From assembly GCF_042657165.1 (NCBI RefSeq), contig NZ_JBHSNJ010000013.1, positions 682,001-746,000 of the forward strand: a stretch of 64,000 nt of DNA. Direction: 5' to 3'. This DNA is from Agrilutibacter niabensis (GTDB lineage Bacteria; Pseudomonadota; Gammaproteobacteria; Xanthomonadales; Xanthomonadaceae). This document shows positions 18,998 through 28,972 of the stretch, in pieces. The position numbers and the translations under genes are program-made. How positions within the stretch are numbered: the stretch's first letter is position 1; every line of letters begins with the position of its first letter. A model generated the notes under the pieces. That model searched no databases and was not told the DNA's origin. It saw only the letters and a list, made by a program, of their open reading frames with translations.

Positions 18998-20751
18998 AGC
19001 CCGCTGCCTGGCTGCACGAGTTCGGTGCGTTGCATTTCCTGCGCCCGTGGTGGCTCGCCGTGCTGCTGCTCCTGCCGGTGTTGGCCTGGTGGTGGCGCAG
19101 GCGGCAACGTGAACGCAGCGCGTGGCACGCGCTGGTCGATCCGCACCTGCTGCCGCGTCTGCTGGAATCGGGCGGGGGCCGTCGCAGCCGCACCGGCTAC
19201 TGGCTCGCCTTGCTTGCCTATGTGATCGCAGTGCTTGCGCTCGCCGGACCGAGCTGGCGCCAATCCGAGCAGCCCCTGTGGCAGAACCGGACACCGCTGG
19301 TTATCGCGCTCGATCTGTCGACGGCCACGCTCGCCGCCGACCTGCCGCCCTCGCGGCTGGCGCAGGCACGCGCGAAGCTCGCGGCGCTGCTACGCGAACG
19401 CAATGGCGGCCAGGTCGGACTGGTCGTGTTTGCGGCCGATGCATTCGTCGTTGCGCCGCTCACCGACGACGCGGCCAACGTCGCCCTTTACCTCGATGCG
19501 TTGCAGCCGGATGTAATGCCGCGCGATGGGCAGCGCCCCAGCGAGGCGATCGCGTGGTCCACGCAGCTGCTGCGCAGGGCGGGCGCCACCAGCGGCGACA
19601 TCGTGCTGCTCACCGACCACGCCGATGGCGAGGCGGTGTCCGCGGCCGCCGACGCGGCAGGCCGCGGGTTCCGCGTGTCCGCGCTGGGGTTGGGAAGCGA
19701 AGCCGGTGCGCCCTATCGTCGCGACAGTGGCGATATCGCCAACGCGCGGCTGGATCCGGCTTCGCTGCGCAAGCTCACCGCCAGCGGCAACGGACGCTAT
19801 GAGCCACTGGCCAGCGATGATGCCGACCTGCGCGCGCTGGGCCTGCTCGATCCCGGCAGCGTTGGTGCGATCGGAAAGGGCACGGCCGGGCTGGCGTGGC
19901 GCGACGAAGGCTACTGGCTGCTGCCGCTGCTGATGGTGCTGACCCTCTTCGCATTCCGGCGGCGAAGCGGCGGGGCGCTGGTGTTGTTGCTATGCGTCGT
20001 GGCGTCACTGGGTAACGCAAGGGCAGCGGACCTGTGGCGGCGCCCCGACCAGGCCGAGCATGCGCAGCTGCAACGCGGCAACGAGGCCTACCGCAAAGGC
20101 GATTACCAGGCCGCCGCACGGCACTACACGGGTATCGGCAGTGCCACCGCGCACTACAACCGCGGCAATGCGCTGGCGAAGGCCGGGCAATATCCGCAGG
20201 CGATCGATGCCTACAACCAGGCATTGCGCCAGCAGCCTGGCATGGCGGATGCCATTGCCAACAAGCGGGCCGTGGAAGCCGCCATGAAACGGCAGCAGCA
20301 ATCCGGATCGAACCAGGGCCAGCAGCAGAAGTCCCAAAGCGGGCAGGGCAATGGGCAGAGTAATCCGCAGCAGGCTCCCGCCAAGCCGGACGCGCCCCCG
20401 AAGTCGGAAGAGCAGCCGGCGTCCCCGCAACCAAACGCAAAACCACAGCCGCAACCGCAGCAGGCGAAACCGCCGTCCACCTCGCCCGAAGACGTCCAGG
20501 ACCAGCAGGAAGCCGATCGCGCCCAGCGCGAACGCATGGAGCGCGCGCTTCGGGCGCGCGAGAAGGAACAGGCCGGGAAAGCGCCGTCGGACGGCAAGCC
20601 ACGCGTGGTGGAGACGCCGGAACAGCGCGAACGCCGCCTCGCCAATGAAGCCTGGCTCAAGCGCGTGCCGGATGATCCGGGCGGCCTGCTGCGTGCCAAG
20701 TTCCGCCTCGAATACGAACGTCGCAACGCGCAGGGCAGGGCCGAAGAATGA
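18994..20751 (+). CDS. VWA and TPR domain membrane protein (BatB/BatC-like fusion)
   Basis: The 585-residue protein starts with a membrane helix (WWLAVLLLLPVLAWWW), then a second, a VWA domain, a third membrane segment (WLLPLLMVLTLFAFR), a short hydrophobic stretch and TPR repeats (EAYRKGDYQAAARHY, ALAKAGQYPQAIDAYNQAL) at about 350-420. The C-terminal 150 residues are rich in Gln, Pro and charged residues. This layout corresponds to BatB joined to BatC. The MIDAS motif is degenerate: DLSTAT at 107-112 has Ala where DxSxS needs the second Ser. Starts and ends overlap neighbours by 4 bases. Confidence 0.88.
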   Translation: MKPAAWLHEFGALHFLRPWWLAVLLLLPVLAWWWRRRQRERSAWHALVDPHLLPRLLESGGGRRSRTGYWLALLAYVIAVLALAGPSWRQSEQPLWQNRTPLVIALDLSTATLAADLPPSRLAQARAKLAALLRERNGGQVGLVVFAADAFVVAPLTDDAANVALYLDALQPDVMPRDGQRPSEAIAWSTQLLRRAGATSGDIVLLTDHADGEAVSAAADAAGRGFRVSALGLGSEAGAPYRRDSGDIANARLDPASLRKLTASGNGRYEPLASDDADLRALGLLDPGSVGAIGKGTAGLAWRDEGYWLLPLLMVLTLFAFRRRSGGALVLLLCVVASLGNARAADLWRRPDQAEHAQLQRGNEAYRKGDYQAAARHYTGIGSATAHYNRGNALAKAGQYPQAIDAYNQALRQQPGMADAIANKRAVEAAMKRQQQSGSNQGQQQKSQSGQGNGQSNPQQAPAKPDAPPKSEEQPASPQPNAKPQPQPQQAKPPSTSPEDVQDQQEADRAQRERMERALRAREKEQAGKAPSDGKPRVVETPEQRERRLANEAWLKRVPDDPGGLLRAKFRLEYERRNAQGRAEE

Positions 20752-22412
20752 ATCCGTTGTCATCCCTTGCGCGCGCGTTCGCCTTCGTCGTGCTGGTGCT
20801 GCTGGCGTTGCCCGCCGTCGCGCAGACGCGCGCGTGGCTCGATCGCGACCGCATCAACGCCAACGAGACCGTCACCCTCAACATCCGCACCGATGGCATG
20901 GCGCGCCCGGACTACGACCCGCTGCTGCGTGACTTCAACGTCAGCGGACGCAGCAGCCGCACCGAGATGGACAACAGCGGCGTGCACAGCCTGTTTGCCG
21001 TGGCCCTGCAGCCGCGGCGCGCCGGGCGGATCGCGATTCCGCCATTGAGCGTGGGCAATGCCCGCACCCAACCCCTGTTCCTGCAGGTGGAAGCCGCCAA
21101 TGCGCCGGTGCCCTCGCGCGCCGGCGACGACGTCTTCATCGAAAGCGAGCCCGACGACACCAGTCCGTACGTGCAGCAGGCGGTCGGCTGGGTCGTGCGC
21201 CTGTATTCGGCCGCGCCGCTGGTATCGGGCCAGCTCGACCAGCGCACGCCCGATGGGGCTTCGCTGCAGCAGGTTGGCGAAGACGCGCGCTTTGCGCGCG
21301 AGGTCGCCGGCCGACGCTACGAAGTGATCGAGCGCCGCTACCAGCTGATCCCGGAACGCAGCGGCGCGCTCACGGTGCCTGGCGCGGTGTTCGAGGGCCG
21401 TGGCACCGGTGGCTTCTTCGATGAACTCTTCGGCGACCGCGGCGCCACCCTCAATGCGCAGGCGCCCACGCGCGTGCTGCAGGTCCAGCCTGCCCCCGCG
21501 AACGCGCCGCAGCCCTGGCTGCCGCTGCGCGGGCTGCAGTTGCGCTATGCCACCACGCCGCGCGACCTGCGCGCGGGCACGGCGGGCACGCTCGTCGTCG
21601 AAGCCACGGCCGACGGCGCCACCGCCGCGCAGATGCCGGAACTGGAGCTGCCGGCGATCGACGGCGTGCAGGTATTCGCCGAGCCGGTGCAGGCCGACGA
21701 GACCTTCCGTGATGGCCGCCCGCGCGTGAAGCTGACCCGGCGCTTCTCGCTGGTACCCGCGCGCGCCGGCGCAGCGAAACTAGCGGCCCTGCGCATCGAC
21801 TGGTGGGATGTGGAGTCGAACGCGACGCGCACGGCCTCGCTGCCGCCCATCTCCTGGAACGTAGCCGCTGCCGATGGTGCTGCCCCCGCCACCATGGCGG
21901 CGACCGCGACGACTGCCGCGGCGCGCGATGGCACGATGGCCACCGTGGCGGGCACCGCCGCTGCACACCGGGGCTGGGTGCTGGCGACGTTGTTGTTTGC
22001 GGCACTGTGGCTTTTCACGCTGGTCTGGGGCCTCCACCAGCGCACGCATCACGCATTGCCCGCTGCGCGCTCGCATGGGGCCGCAGGACCGACGCCGGCG
22101 GCCACGCCGCCAGCGCAGGCGCTTGCGGACCTCAGGCGCGCGCTCGACGCGGGCGACCTGGGCGAAGTGGCGGACGCGCTCTGTGCCTTGGCCGTACCGC
22201 CCGTGGGCGATGTCGACGCACTGCTTGCACGACTCGATGACGGGCTGCAACGCGACGCCGTCGACGCCCTGCAACGCGCGCGCTGGGGCCGGGGCGATGG
22301 CGTGCACGCGCGCCAGTTGCTGCGCACTGCCTTTGCCAAGGGGCCGCGCTGGCGGGTCGACACCGCCGCCGCAAAGCCTTCGCTGCTGCCGCCGCTGTAC
22401 CCGCCTGCCTGA
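20748..22412 (+). CDS. BatD-family protein
   Basis: BatD proteins are secreted or membrane-anchored partners of the BatA/B VWA proteins. The 554-residue protein has a signal peptide (FVVLVLLALPAVAQ, cleavage near residue 25), Ig-like beta-rich domains (including EVIERRYQLIPERSGALTVP, a characteristic stretch), one membrane helix near residues 405-425 (GWVLATLLFAALWLFTLVW) and a cytoplasmic helical tail. It overlaps the preceding gene by 4 bases and is the last gene of the operon. Confidence 0.88.
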   Translation: MNPLSSLARAFAFVVLVLLALPAVAQTRAWLDRDRINANETVTLNIRTDGMARPDYDPLLRDFNVSGRSSRTEMDNSGVHSLFAVALQPRRAGRIAIPPLSVGNARTQPLFLQVEAANAPVPSRAGDDVFIESEPDDTSPYVQQAVGWVVRLYSAAPLVSGQLDQRTPDGASLQQVGEDARFAREVAGRRYEVIERRYQLIPERSGALTVPGAVFEGRGTGGFFDELFGDRGATLNAQAPTRVLQVQPAPANAPQPWLPLRGLQLRYATTPRDLRAGTAGTLVVEATADGATAAQMPELELPAIDGVQVFAEPVQADETFRDGRPRVKLTRRFSLVPARAGAAKLAALRIDWWDVESNATRTASLPPISWNVAAADGAAPATMAATATTAAARDGTMATVAGTAAAHRGWVLATLLFAALWLFTLVWGLHQRTHHALPAARSHGAAGPTPAATPPAQALADLRRALDAGDLGEVADALCALAVPPVGDVDALLARLDDGLQRDAVDALQRARWGRGDGVHARQLLRTAFAKGPRWRVDTAAAKPSLLPPLYPPA

Positions 22413-22494
22413 CCGGCGTGCGTCGGACGGCAGGATCGCAGCCGTTTGCTAAGCTCGCCGCCGTCCGCTCCGGACGCCAGCCGCAGTTGACGAC

Positions 22495-23817
22495 ATGACC
22501 GACGCACGCACCACGACACCCCGCCAGAAGCTGCCACTGCACTGGAAGATGCTGATCGGCTTCATGGTCGGCCTGGTGGTCGGACTGGTCGTGCACTACA
22601 CCGTTGGTGGCGATGCGCAGTGGGTCAAGGGCCTCACCACCTACCTCACCCAGCCCGCGGCGACGATCTTCCTGCGCCTGATCTTCATGCTGGTGATCCC
22701 GCTGCTGTTCGCCGCGCTGGTGATCGGCGTGTCGGAGATGGGCGACGTGCGCGCGTTCGGCCGCGTCGGCTGGCGCACGCTGGCCTACACGGTGGTGATG
22801 TCGGCACTCGCGGTCGTGCTGGGCCTGGTGCTGGTGAACGTGTTCAAGCCCGGAGCCGGCGTCGACGAGGCACAGGCCCTGAAGCTGCTCAGCGACAACG
22901 CCGAACGCGCGCGCAGCATCGTCAGCGACGCCGGCGTGCAGCCCAAGGGTCTCGACATGCTGCTGTCGATCGTCCCCGACAACATCGTCGCCGCCGCGTC
23001 GAGCAACAACACCATCCTGTCGGTGATGTTCTTCGCGCTGATGCTCGGCATCGGGCTGGTCGTGACCCGCAACGAGGCGACCGAGACCCTCAAGCGCGGC
23101 ATCCAGGGGCTGTTCGACGTGTCGATGGTGCTGATCGGCATGGTGATCCGGCTCGCGCCCTACGCCGTGGCGTGCCTGATGTTCAACATGACCGTGGTGT
23201 TCGGCTGGGACCTGCTCGGCAAGCTCGCCGAATACGTGCTGGTGGTGGTACTGGCGCTTGCGCTGCACCTGTTCGTCACCTATTCGATCGCGCTGAAGCT
23301 GGTCGGCGGCTGGTCGCCGCTGAAGTTCTTCCGTGGTGCACAGGAAGCGATGCTGCTGGCGTTTTCCACCGCGTCCAGCAACGCCACCCTGCCGACGTCG
23401 CTGCGCGTCGCCGACGAACTCGGCCTGCCCAAGCGCATCTCGCGCTTCGTGCTGACGGTCGGCGCGACCGCCAACCAGAACGGCACCGCCCTGTTCGAGG
23501 GCGTGACCGTGATCTTCCTCGCCCAGTTCTTCGGCGTGGACCTGTCGCTGACCCAGCAGGTGACGGTGATGTTCGTCTGCATCCTGGGCGGCATCGGCAC
23601 CGCGGGCGTGCCCTCGGGTTCGCTGCCGGTGGTGGCGCTGATCTGCGCGATGGTGGGCGTGAAGCCCGAGGGCATCGGCCTGATCCTGGGCGTCAACCAC
23701 TTCCTCGACATGTGCCGGACCACGTTGAACGTGACCGGCGACCTCGCCATCGCGGCGATGGTGTCGCGGGGCGAGAGCGACCTGCCTGCCGCCGAGGCGG
23801 CCAGCGAGGTCGCGTAA
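22495..23817 (+). CDS. Dicarboxylate/amino acid:cation symporter (DAACS family)
   Basis: The 440-residue multi-spanning inner-membrane protein belongs to the Na+/H+-coupled glutamate/aspartate/C4-dicarboxylate symporters. Family landmarks are the serine-rich reentrant loop STASSNATLPTSLRVADELG, the NMDGT-like motif as GATANQNGTALFEG (with NQNGT), GTAGVPSGSLPVV and the substrate-binding stretch NHFLDMCRTTLNVTGDL. The canonical NMDGT is replaced by NQNGT, so substrate and coupling ion could differ from GltP or DctA. A taagct sequence resembling a -10 lies about 40 bases upstream. Confidence 0.9.
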   Translation: MTDARTTTPRQKLPLHWKMLIGFMVGLVVGLVVHYTVGGDAQWVKGLTTYLTQPAATIFLRLIFMLVIPLLFAALVIGVSEMGDVRAFGRVGWRTLAYTVVMSALAVVLGLVLVNVFKPGAGVDEAQALKLLSDNAERARSIVSDAGVQPKGLDMLLSIVPDNIVAAASSNNTILSVMFFALMLGIGLVVTRNEATETLKRGIQGLFDVSMVLIGMVIRLAPYAVACLMFNMTVVFGWDLLGKLAEYVLVVVLALALHLFVTYSIALKLVGGWSPLKFFRGAQEAMLLAFSTASSNATLPTSLRVADELGLPKRISRFVLTVGATANQNGTALFEGVTVIFLAQFFGVDLSLTQQVTVMFVCILGGIGTAGVPSGSLPVVALICAMVGVKPEGIGLILGVNHFLDMCRTTLNVTGDLAIAAMVSRGESDLPAAEAASEVA

Positions 23818-23938
23818 GCGCCGGAGCGGCGGGTCCCGGACCTGAAAAACCGGGGCTTGCGGGTCGCAAGGCCTGAGGAAACTGCCGGAGGGGGCGACCG
23901 GGTGCGTTCCCGGCCGGGCCCGCGTCGGTCCGCTGTGG

Positions 23939-23944
23939 GACAAT
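23939..23944 (+). promoter_or_regulatory. Predicted -10 box of tkt
   Basis: GACAAT lies about 70 bases before the tkt ATG. The same hexamer precedes pgk and thiS in this window. Confidence 0.35.
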
Positions 23945-24016
23945 GGCAACCTAGACGGCAGCCCATGGACGCCGGCCGCCGCACCCCCTCCGCCTCAAGT
24001 CCCCAGCACGCCGCCC

Positions 24017-26020
24017 ATGTCGACGCCCGCTTCGAACACGCCCGCACGCCGCGATCTCGCCAACGCCATCCGTTTCCTCGCCGCCGATGCGGTCCAGGCC
24101 GCCAACTCCGGCCATCCCGGCATGCCCATGGGCATGGCGGACATCGCCGAAGTGCTGTGGAACGACTTCCTGCGCCACAGCCCCGGCAACCCGTCGTGGT
24201 TCAACCGCGACCGCTTCATCCTCTCCAACGGCCACGGCTCGATGCTGCAGTACGCGCTGCTGCACCTGGCCGGCTACGACCTGTCGATCGAGGATTTGAA
24301 GAAATTCCGCCAGCTGGAGTCGAAGACCCCGGGCCACCCGGAAAACTTCATGACCCCGGGCGTGGAAACCACCACCGGTCCGCTCGGCCAGGGTTTCGCC
24401 AATGCCGTTGGAATGGCGCTCGCCGAGAAGCTGCTTGCGCAGCGCTTCAACCAGCCCGAATTCGAGATCGTCGACCACCACACCTACGTGTTCATGGGTG
24501 ACGGCTGCCTGATGGAAGGCATCTCCCACGAAGCCGCGTCGCTCGCCGGCACCTGGGGCCTCAACAAGCTGATCGCGTTCTGGGACGACAACAAGATCTC
24601 GATCGACGGCAACACCGACGGCTGGTTCACCGACAACACCCCGGCGCGCTTCGAGGCCTATGGCTGGAACGTCGTGCGCGGCGTCAATGGCCACGACGCG
24701 GTGGAGATCAGGACCGCGATCGAGACCGCGCTCAAGTCCAGCGACAAGCCGACCCTGATCTGCTGCCGCACCACGATCGGTTTCGGTTCCCCCGGCAAGG
24801 CCGGCAAGGAGTCCAGCCACGGCGCGCCGCTGGGCAAGGATGAAATCGTGGCCACGCGCGAGGCGCTGAACTGGCCGCACGCTCCGTTCGATATCCCGCA
24901 GGACCTCTACGACGGCTGGCGCAGCACCAGGGGCGCGGTGCGCGAAGCCGAGTGGAACACCCTGTTCGACAAGTACGCCGCGAAGTACCCGGAGCAGGCG
25001 AACGAGCTCATCCGCCGCTCGCGCAACGAACTGCCGGAAGGCTTCATTGCCGCCGCCGACGCCTACATCGCGAAGCTGCAGGCCGACGGCCCGGTCGTCG
25101 CCTCGCGCAAGGCCTCGCAGATGGCGATCGAGGCTTTCGCGCCGCTGCTGCCGGAGCTGATCGGCGGTTCCGCCGACCTCGCGCACTCCAACCTCACGCT
25201 GTGGAAGGGCAGCAAGTCGGTCGCCACCGACGATCCCAACGCCAACTACATCTATTACGGCGTGCGCGAATTCGCGATGACCGCGATCAGCAACGGCCTG
25301 GGCCTGCACGAGTGTTTCATCCCGTACGACGCCACGTTCCTGGTCTTCAGCGACTACGCGCGCAACGCCGTGCGCATGAGCGCGCTGATGGGCGCGCACG
25401 CGATCCACGTCTACACCCATGACTCCATCGGCCTGGGCGAGGACGGTCCGACCCACCAGCCGATCGAGCACCTTGCCTCGCTGCGTTACATCCCCGGCAA
25501 CGACGTGTGGCGTCCCTGCGACGCGGTGGAGTCCGCGGTGTGCTGGAAGAAGGCGATCGAGCGCTACAACGGCCCGAGCTGCCTGATCTTCTCCCGCCAG
25601 AACCTGCCGCACCAGCCGCGCAATGCGCAGCAGGTCGCCGACATCGAGCGCGGTGGCTACGTGCTGAAGGATTCGGTCGGCGCGCCGGAGATCATCCTGA
25701 TCGCCACCGGCTCGGAAGTCGGCCTCGCCATGCAGGCCGCCGCGCAGCTCGGCGACACCGTCCGCGTGGTGTCGATGCCGTCCACCGACGTCTTCGACCG
25801 CCAGGATGCGGCCTACCGCGAATCGGTATTGCCGAAGGCGTGCCGCAAGCGCGTCGCCATCGAAGCCGGTGTCACCGGCTTCTGGCGCGCGTATGTCGGC
25901 CTCGACGGCGCGGTGATCGGCATCGACAGCTACGGCGCCAGCGCGCCGATCGAGCAGCTGCTGCCGCACTTCGGCTTCACCGTGGAGAAGGTGGTCGAGG
26001 CGGCGAAGGCACTGGGCTGA
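24017..26020 (+). CDS. tkt: Transketolase
   Basis: Transketolase moves two-carbon units between sugar phosphates in the pentose phosphate pathway, using thiamine diphosphate and Mg2+. The 667 residues match the usual length. Visible are SGHPGMPMGMADIAEVLW, the ThDP motif beginning GDGCLMEGISHEAASLAG and ending with DNKISIDG, and the pyrimidine-domain stretch THDSIGLGEDGPTHQP. It is monocistronic, with a terminator at 26044-26072. It lies near gap, pgk, pyk and the aldolase, forming a loose central-carbon neighbourhood. Confidence 0.96.
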   Translation: MSTPASNTPARRDLANAIRFLAADAVQAANSGHPGMPMGMADIAEVLWNDFLRHSPGNPSWFNRDRFILSNGHGSMLQYALLHLAGYDLSIEDLKKFRQLESKTPGHPENFMTPGVETTTGPLGQGFANAVGMALAEKLLAQRFNQPEFEIVDHHTYVFMGDGCLMEGISHEAASLAGTWGLNKLIAFWDDNKISIDGNTDGWFTDNTPARFEAYGWNVVRGVNGHDAVEIRTAIETALKSSDKPTLICCRTTIGFGSPGKAGKESSHGAPLGKDEIVATREALNWPHAPFDIPQDLYDGWRSTRGAVREAEWNTLFDKYAAKYPEQANELIRRSRNELPEGFIAAADAYIAKLQADGPVVASRKASQMAIEAFAPLLPELIGGSADLAHSNLTLWKGSKSVATDDPNANYIYYGVREFAMTAISNGLGLHECFIPYDATFLVFSDYARNAVRMSALMGAHAIHVYTHDSIGLGEDGPTHQPIEHLASLRYIPGNDVWRPCDAVESAVCWKKAIERYNGPSCLIFSRQNLPHQPRNAQQVADIERGGYVLKDSVGAPEIILIATGSEVGLAMQAAAQLGDTVRVVSMPSTDVFDRQDAAYRESVLPKACRKRVAIEAGVTGFWRAYVGLDGAVIGIDSYGASAPIEQLLPHFGFTVEKVVEAAKALG

Positions 26021-26043
26021 TCGCCCCCGACGCTGCAGCAAAC

Positions 26044-26072
26044 AACGGCGCCGCAGGGCGCCGTTGCTTTTT
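26044..26072 (+). terminator. Terminator after tkt
   Basis: ACGGCGCC pairs with GGCGCCGT around GCAG, followed by GCTTTTT. It lies 25 bases after the tkt stop. Confidence 0.85.
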
Positions 26073-26144
26073 GCGCACGCCGCCCCTTGTGGCCCCGGCC
26101 GTTTCCCGGCATCGTGCGCGCTCCATACGCAAGCGTACGCATGC

Positions 26145-28196
26145 ATGACCGCCACTCCGCATCCGTCCTTCCCGAATCTGTTCGCGCCGCTCGACCTCGG
26201 CTTCTGCACGCTGCCCAACCGCGTGCTGATGGGGTCGATGCACACCGGGCTGGAGGACAAGGCGCGAGATTTCCCGAAGCTCGCCGCGTATTTCGGCGAG
26301 CGTGCGGAAGGCGGCGTCGGGCTGATGGTCACCGGCGGCTTCTCGCCCAACATCGAGGGCTGGCTCAAGCCGTTCGGCGGCACGCTGCGCTGGCCGTGGG
26401 ACGTGGGCAAGCACCGCCAGGTCACGCGCGCGGTGCACGCGCACGGCGGACGCATCTGCCTGCAGATCCTGCATGCCGGCCGCTACGGCTACCAGCCGCT
26501 GCAGGTCGCGCCGTCGAAGCTGAAGGCGCCGATCAATCCGTTCACCCCGCGTGCGTTGTCGGCTGGCGGCATCGAGCGCCAGATTCGCGCCTTCGTGCGC
26601 ACCGCGAAGCTCGCCCGCGACGGTGGCTACGACGGCGTGGAGGTGATGGGTTCCGAGGGTTACCTGCTCAACCAGTTCACCGTGCCACGCACCAACAAGC
26701 GCACGGATGCCTGGGGCGGCGATGCGGGCAAGCGCATGCGCTTCGCGGTGGAAATCGTGCGCCGCATCCGCGAGGCCTGCGGGCCCGATTTCATCATCAT
26801 CTACCGCCTGTCGATGCTCGACCTGGTCGACGACGGCGGTACCTGGGACGACGTGGTCGCGCAGGCGCGCGCGGTCGAAGCCGCCGGCGCGACGATCATC
26901 AACACCGGCATCGGCTGGCACGAGGCGCGCATCCCCACCATCGCGACCTCGGTGCCGCGCGCCGCGTTCACCGGCATCACCGCGCGCCTGAAGCCGCACG
27001 TGACCCTGCCGCTGGTCACGACCAACCGCATCAACATGCCCGCCGTCGCCGAACGCATCCTCGCCGACGGCGAAGCCGACATGGTGTCGATGGCGCGGCC
27101 GCTGCTGGCCGATCCGCAGTGGGTGAACAAGGCGCGCATGCGGCGTGTGGAAGAAATCAACACCTGCATCGCCTGCAACCAGGCCTGCCTCGACCACGTC
27201 TTCGAGAACAAGACCGCGAGCTGCCTGGTCAACCCGCGCGCCTGCGCCGAGACCGAGCTGGTGTATCGCCCCACGAGCACGCCGAAGAAGATCGCGGTGG
27301 TAGGCGCAGGTCCGGCAGGCCTTGCGGCCGCCACCGTGGCCGCCGAGCGCGGGCACCGCGTCACCCTGTTCGACGCCGCCGGTGAAATCGGCGGCCAGTT
27401 CAACCTCGCCAAGCGCATCCCGGGCAAGGAAGAGTTCTTCGAGACGCTGCGCTACTTCCGGCGCAAGCTCGAACTGGCGAAGGTGGACGTGCGCCTGAAC
27501 ACGCGTGCCGACGCGACCATGCTGGCGACGTCGTTCGATGAAGTCGTGCTGGCCAGCGGCATCCAGCCGCGCAAGGTGGATTTCCCCGGCGCGACGCATC
27601 CCAAGGTCGTGAGCTACCTCGACGTACTGACGGGGCGCGTGGTGCCAGGCGCCAGGGTGGCGATCGTCGGCGCCGGTGGCATCGGCTTCGACGTCGCCGA
27701 GTTCCTGGTGCACGACGCCCCGCATTTCGACGCCGGCATGCCGTCACTCGACGCACAGCGCTGGCGCGCGGAATGGGGCGTCGACCTCAGCTACGACGGC
27801 AACCGTGGCGGCCTGCGCGCCGCCGCGCCGGAGTCGCCGGCGCGCGCGGTATGGCTGCTGCAGCGCAGCCCGGGCAAACCGGGCGCGAAACTCGGCAAGA
27901 CCACCGGCTGGATCCACCGCGCCACGCTCAAGGCCAAGCAGGTGCGCATGCTGGGCGGCGTGGAATATGTCGGCGTGGACGACGAGGGTTTCCACATCCG
28001 CGTCGACGGCGCGACGCAGACGCTGCCGGTCGACCACGTGGTGATCTGCGCCGGCCAGGAACCCTACAAGCCGCTCGCCGACGACCTGCTGGCCGCCGGC
28101 GTGCCCGTGCACGTGGTCGGGGGCGCCGACGTCGCCGCCGAACTCGATGCCAAGCGGGCGATCAACCAGGGCAGCCGGGTCGCGGCGGCGCTGTAG
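26145..28196 (+). CDS. fadH: NADPH-dependent 2,4-dienoyl-CoA reductase
   Basis: FadH reduces 2,4-dienoyl-CoA intermediates during beta-oxidation of unsaturated fatty acids. The 683-residue protein has an N-terminal old-yellow-enzyme TIM barrel binding FMN (PNRVLMGSMHTGLED, GGYDGVEVMGSEGYLLNQF), then a 4Fe-4S cluster motif CIACNQACLD plus a fourth Cys in CLVNPRAC, then an FAD/NADPH domain with two Rossmann motifs (VVGAGPAGLAAATVA and IVGAGGIGFDVAEFL). ATG at 26145 gives the usual length. No clear Shine-Dalgarno is seen and the gene stands alone, 73 bases after the tkt terminator. Confidence 0.95.
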   Translation: MTATPHPSFPNLFAPLDLGFCTLPNRVLMGSMHTGLEDKARDFPKLAAYFGERAEGGVGLMVTGGFSPNIEGWLKPFGGTLRWPWDVGKHRQVTRAVHAHGGRICLQILHAGRYGYQPLQVAPSKLKAPINPFTPRALSAGGIERQIRAFVRTAKLARDGGYDGVEVMGSEGYLLNQFTVPRTNKRTDAWGGDAGKRMRFAVEIVRRIREACGPDFIIIYRLSMLDLVDDGGTWDDVVAQARAVEAAGATIINTGIGWHEARIPTIATSVPRAAFTGITARLKPHVTLPLVTTNRINMPAVAERILADGEADMVSMARPLLADPQWVNKARMRRVEEINTCIACNQACLDHVFENKTASCLVNPRACAETELVYRPTSTPKKIAVVGAGPAGLAAATVAAERGHRVTLFDAAGEIGGQFNLAKRIPGKEEFFETLRYFRRKLELAKVDVRLNTRADATMLATSFDEVVLASGIQPRKVDFPGATHPKVVSYLDVLTGRVVPGARVAIVGAGGIGFDVAEFLVHDAPHFDAGMPSLDAQRWRAEWGVDLSYDGNRGGLRAAAPESPARAVWLLQRSPGKPGAKLGKTTGWIHRATLKAKQVRMLGGVEYVGVDDEGFHIRVDGATQTLPVDHVVICAGQEPYKPLADDLLAAGVPVHVVGGADVAAELDAKRAINQGSRVAAAL

Positions 28197-28206
28197 GCCA
28201 CGCCGA

Positions 28207-28899
28207 TCAGGCGGCGGGGCGCGGGGTGTCGTACCGCTTGAAATAGCGGTGGTGCTGCAGGTGGTCGTGCTTCTGGCCGATTGCGAAATACGCCTTGCCG
28301 CCGCGGCGGCCGGTCTGCAGGCAGGGCAGCTCGTACTGCGCGTCGGGGTTGTTGGTGTAGTAGTGCGGGATCTTGTCGATGAAGCGTCCGAGCATCTCCG
28401 GCCCGCATTCCATCTCGTTGTACTTGTCGAACCCGAAGCGCGGATTGCCGATGTTGAAATCGTCGACGCAGACCACGCCGTTGTCGATCAGGGCGAGTTC
28501 GCGCTCGAGCGGCCAGGCTTCATACCAGTGGGCGTCGAGGTAGTACAGCGGGCAGCGGAACCTGTCGCGGAACCTGGCGATCAGCTCCGGCGAATCGACC
28601 TTCTCCACGTGCGTATGCGGCATGAAGCCGACGCGGCGGCGCGCCAGGTCGACGTAGCGGTCGACGACATCGCAGGTGACGATGGTCAGGTGCGGGTAGG
28701 CGCGCGCGAGGTAATCGGTGGTATCGCCGGCGTTGCAGCCGGTCTCGATGATCGCATCGCACTGGAAGCGTTCGATCAGGTAATCGAATTCGAGTGCCGT
28801 GGTGACGTCGAAGCCGAAAGGACCGCCACCGTCGCTCAGTTCGGCCGCGCCGAGGCGAAGCGTTCGGTAGAAGTGTTTGTATACGTTTTCGGCGGACAT
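28207..28899 (-). CDS. Class I SAM-dependent methyltransferase-like protein
   Basis: The 230-residue cytoplasmic protein carries a SAM-binding-like motif I, AIIETGCNAGDTTDYLA, followed by the acidic-end strand IVTCDVVDRYVDLA and a later YYLDAHWYEAWPLERELALI with VVCVDDFNIG, a pattern seen in methyltransferases acting on sugars or small molecules. The substrate is unknown. A TATACT -10 lies about 35 bases before the start. It converges with fadH; the two stops are 10 bases apart. Confidence 0.75.
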   Translation of the reverse strand: MSAENVYKHFYRTLRLGAAELSDGGGPFGFDVTTALEFDYLIERFQCDAIIETGCNAGDTTDYLARAYPHLTIVTCDVVDRYVDLARRRVGFMPHTHVEKVDSPELIARFRDRFRCPLYYLDAHWYEAWPLERELALIDNGVVCVDDFNIGNPRFGFDKYNEMECGPEMLGRFIDKIPHYYTNNPDAQYELPCLQTGRRGGKAYFAIGQKHDHLQHHRYFKRYDTPRPAA

Positions 28900-28933
28900 C
28901 CAGGCGTTTCCAGGGCAGTGGGAGCGAACCGCG

Positions 28934-28939
28934 AGTATA
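28934..28939 (-). promoter_or_regulatory. Predicted -10 box of the methyltransferase gene
   Basis: TATACT on the minus strand lies about 35 bases before the ATG at 28899. Confidence 0.4.
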
Positions 28940-28972
28940 GGCGGCCGGCCCGCGCGGCGTCGCAGGGGCGGG

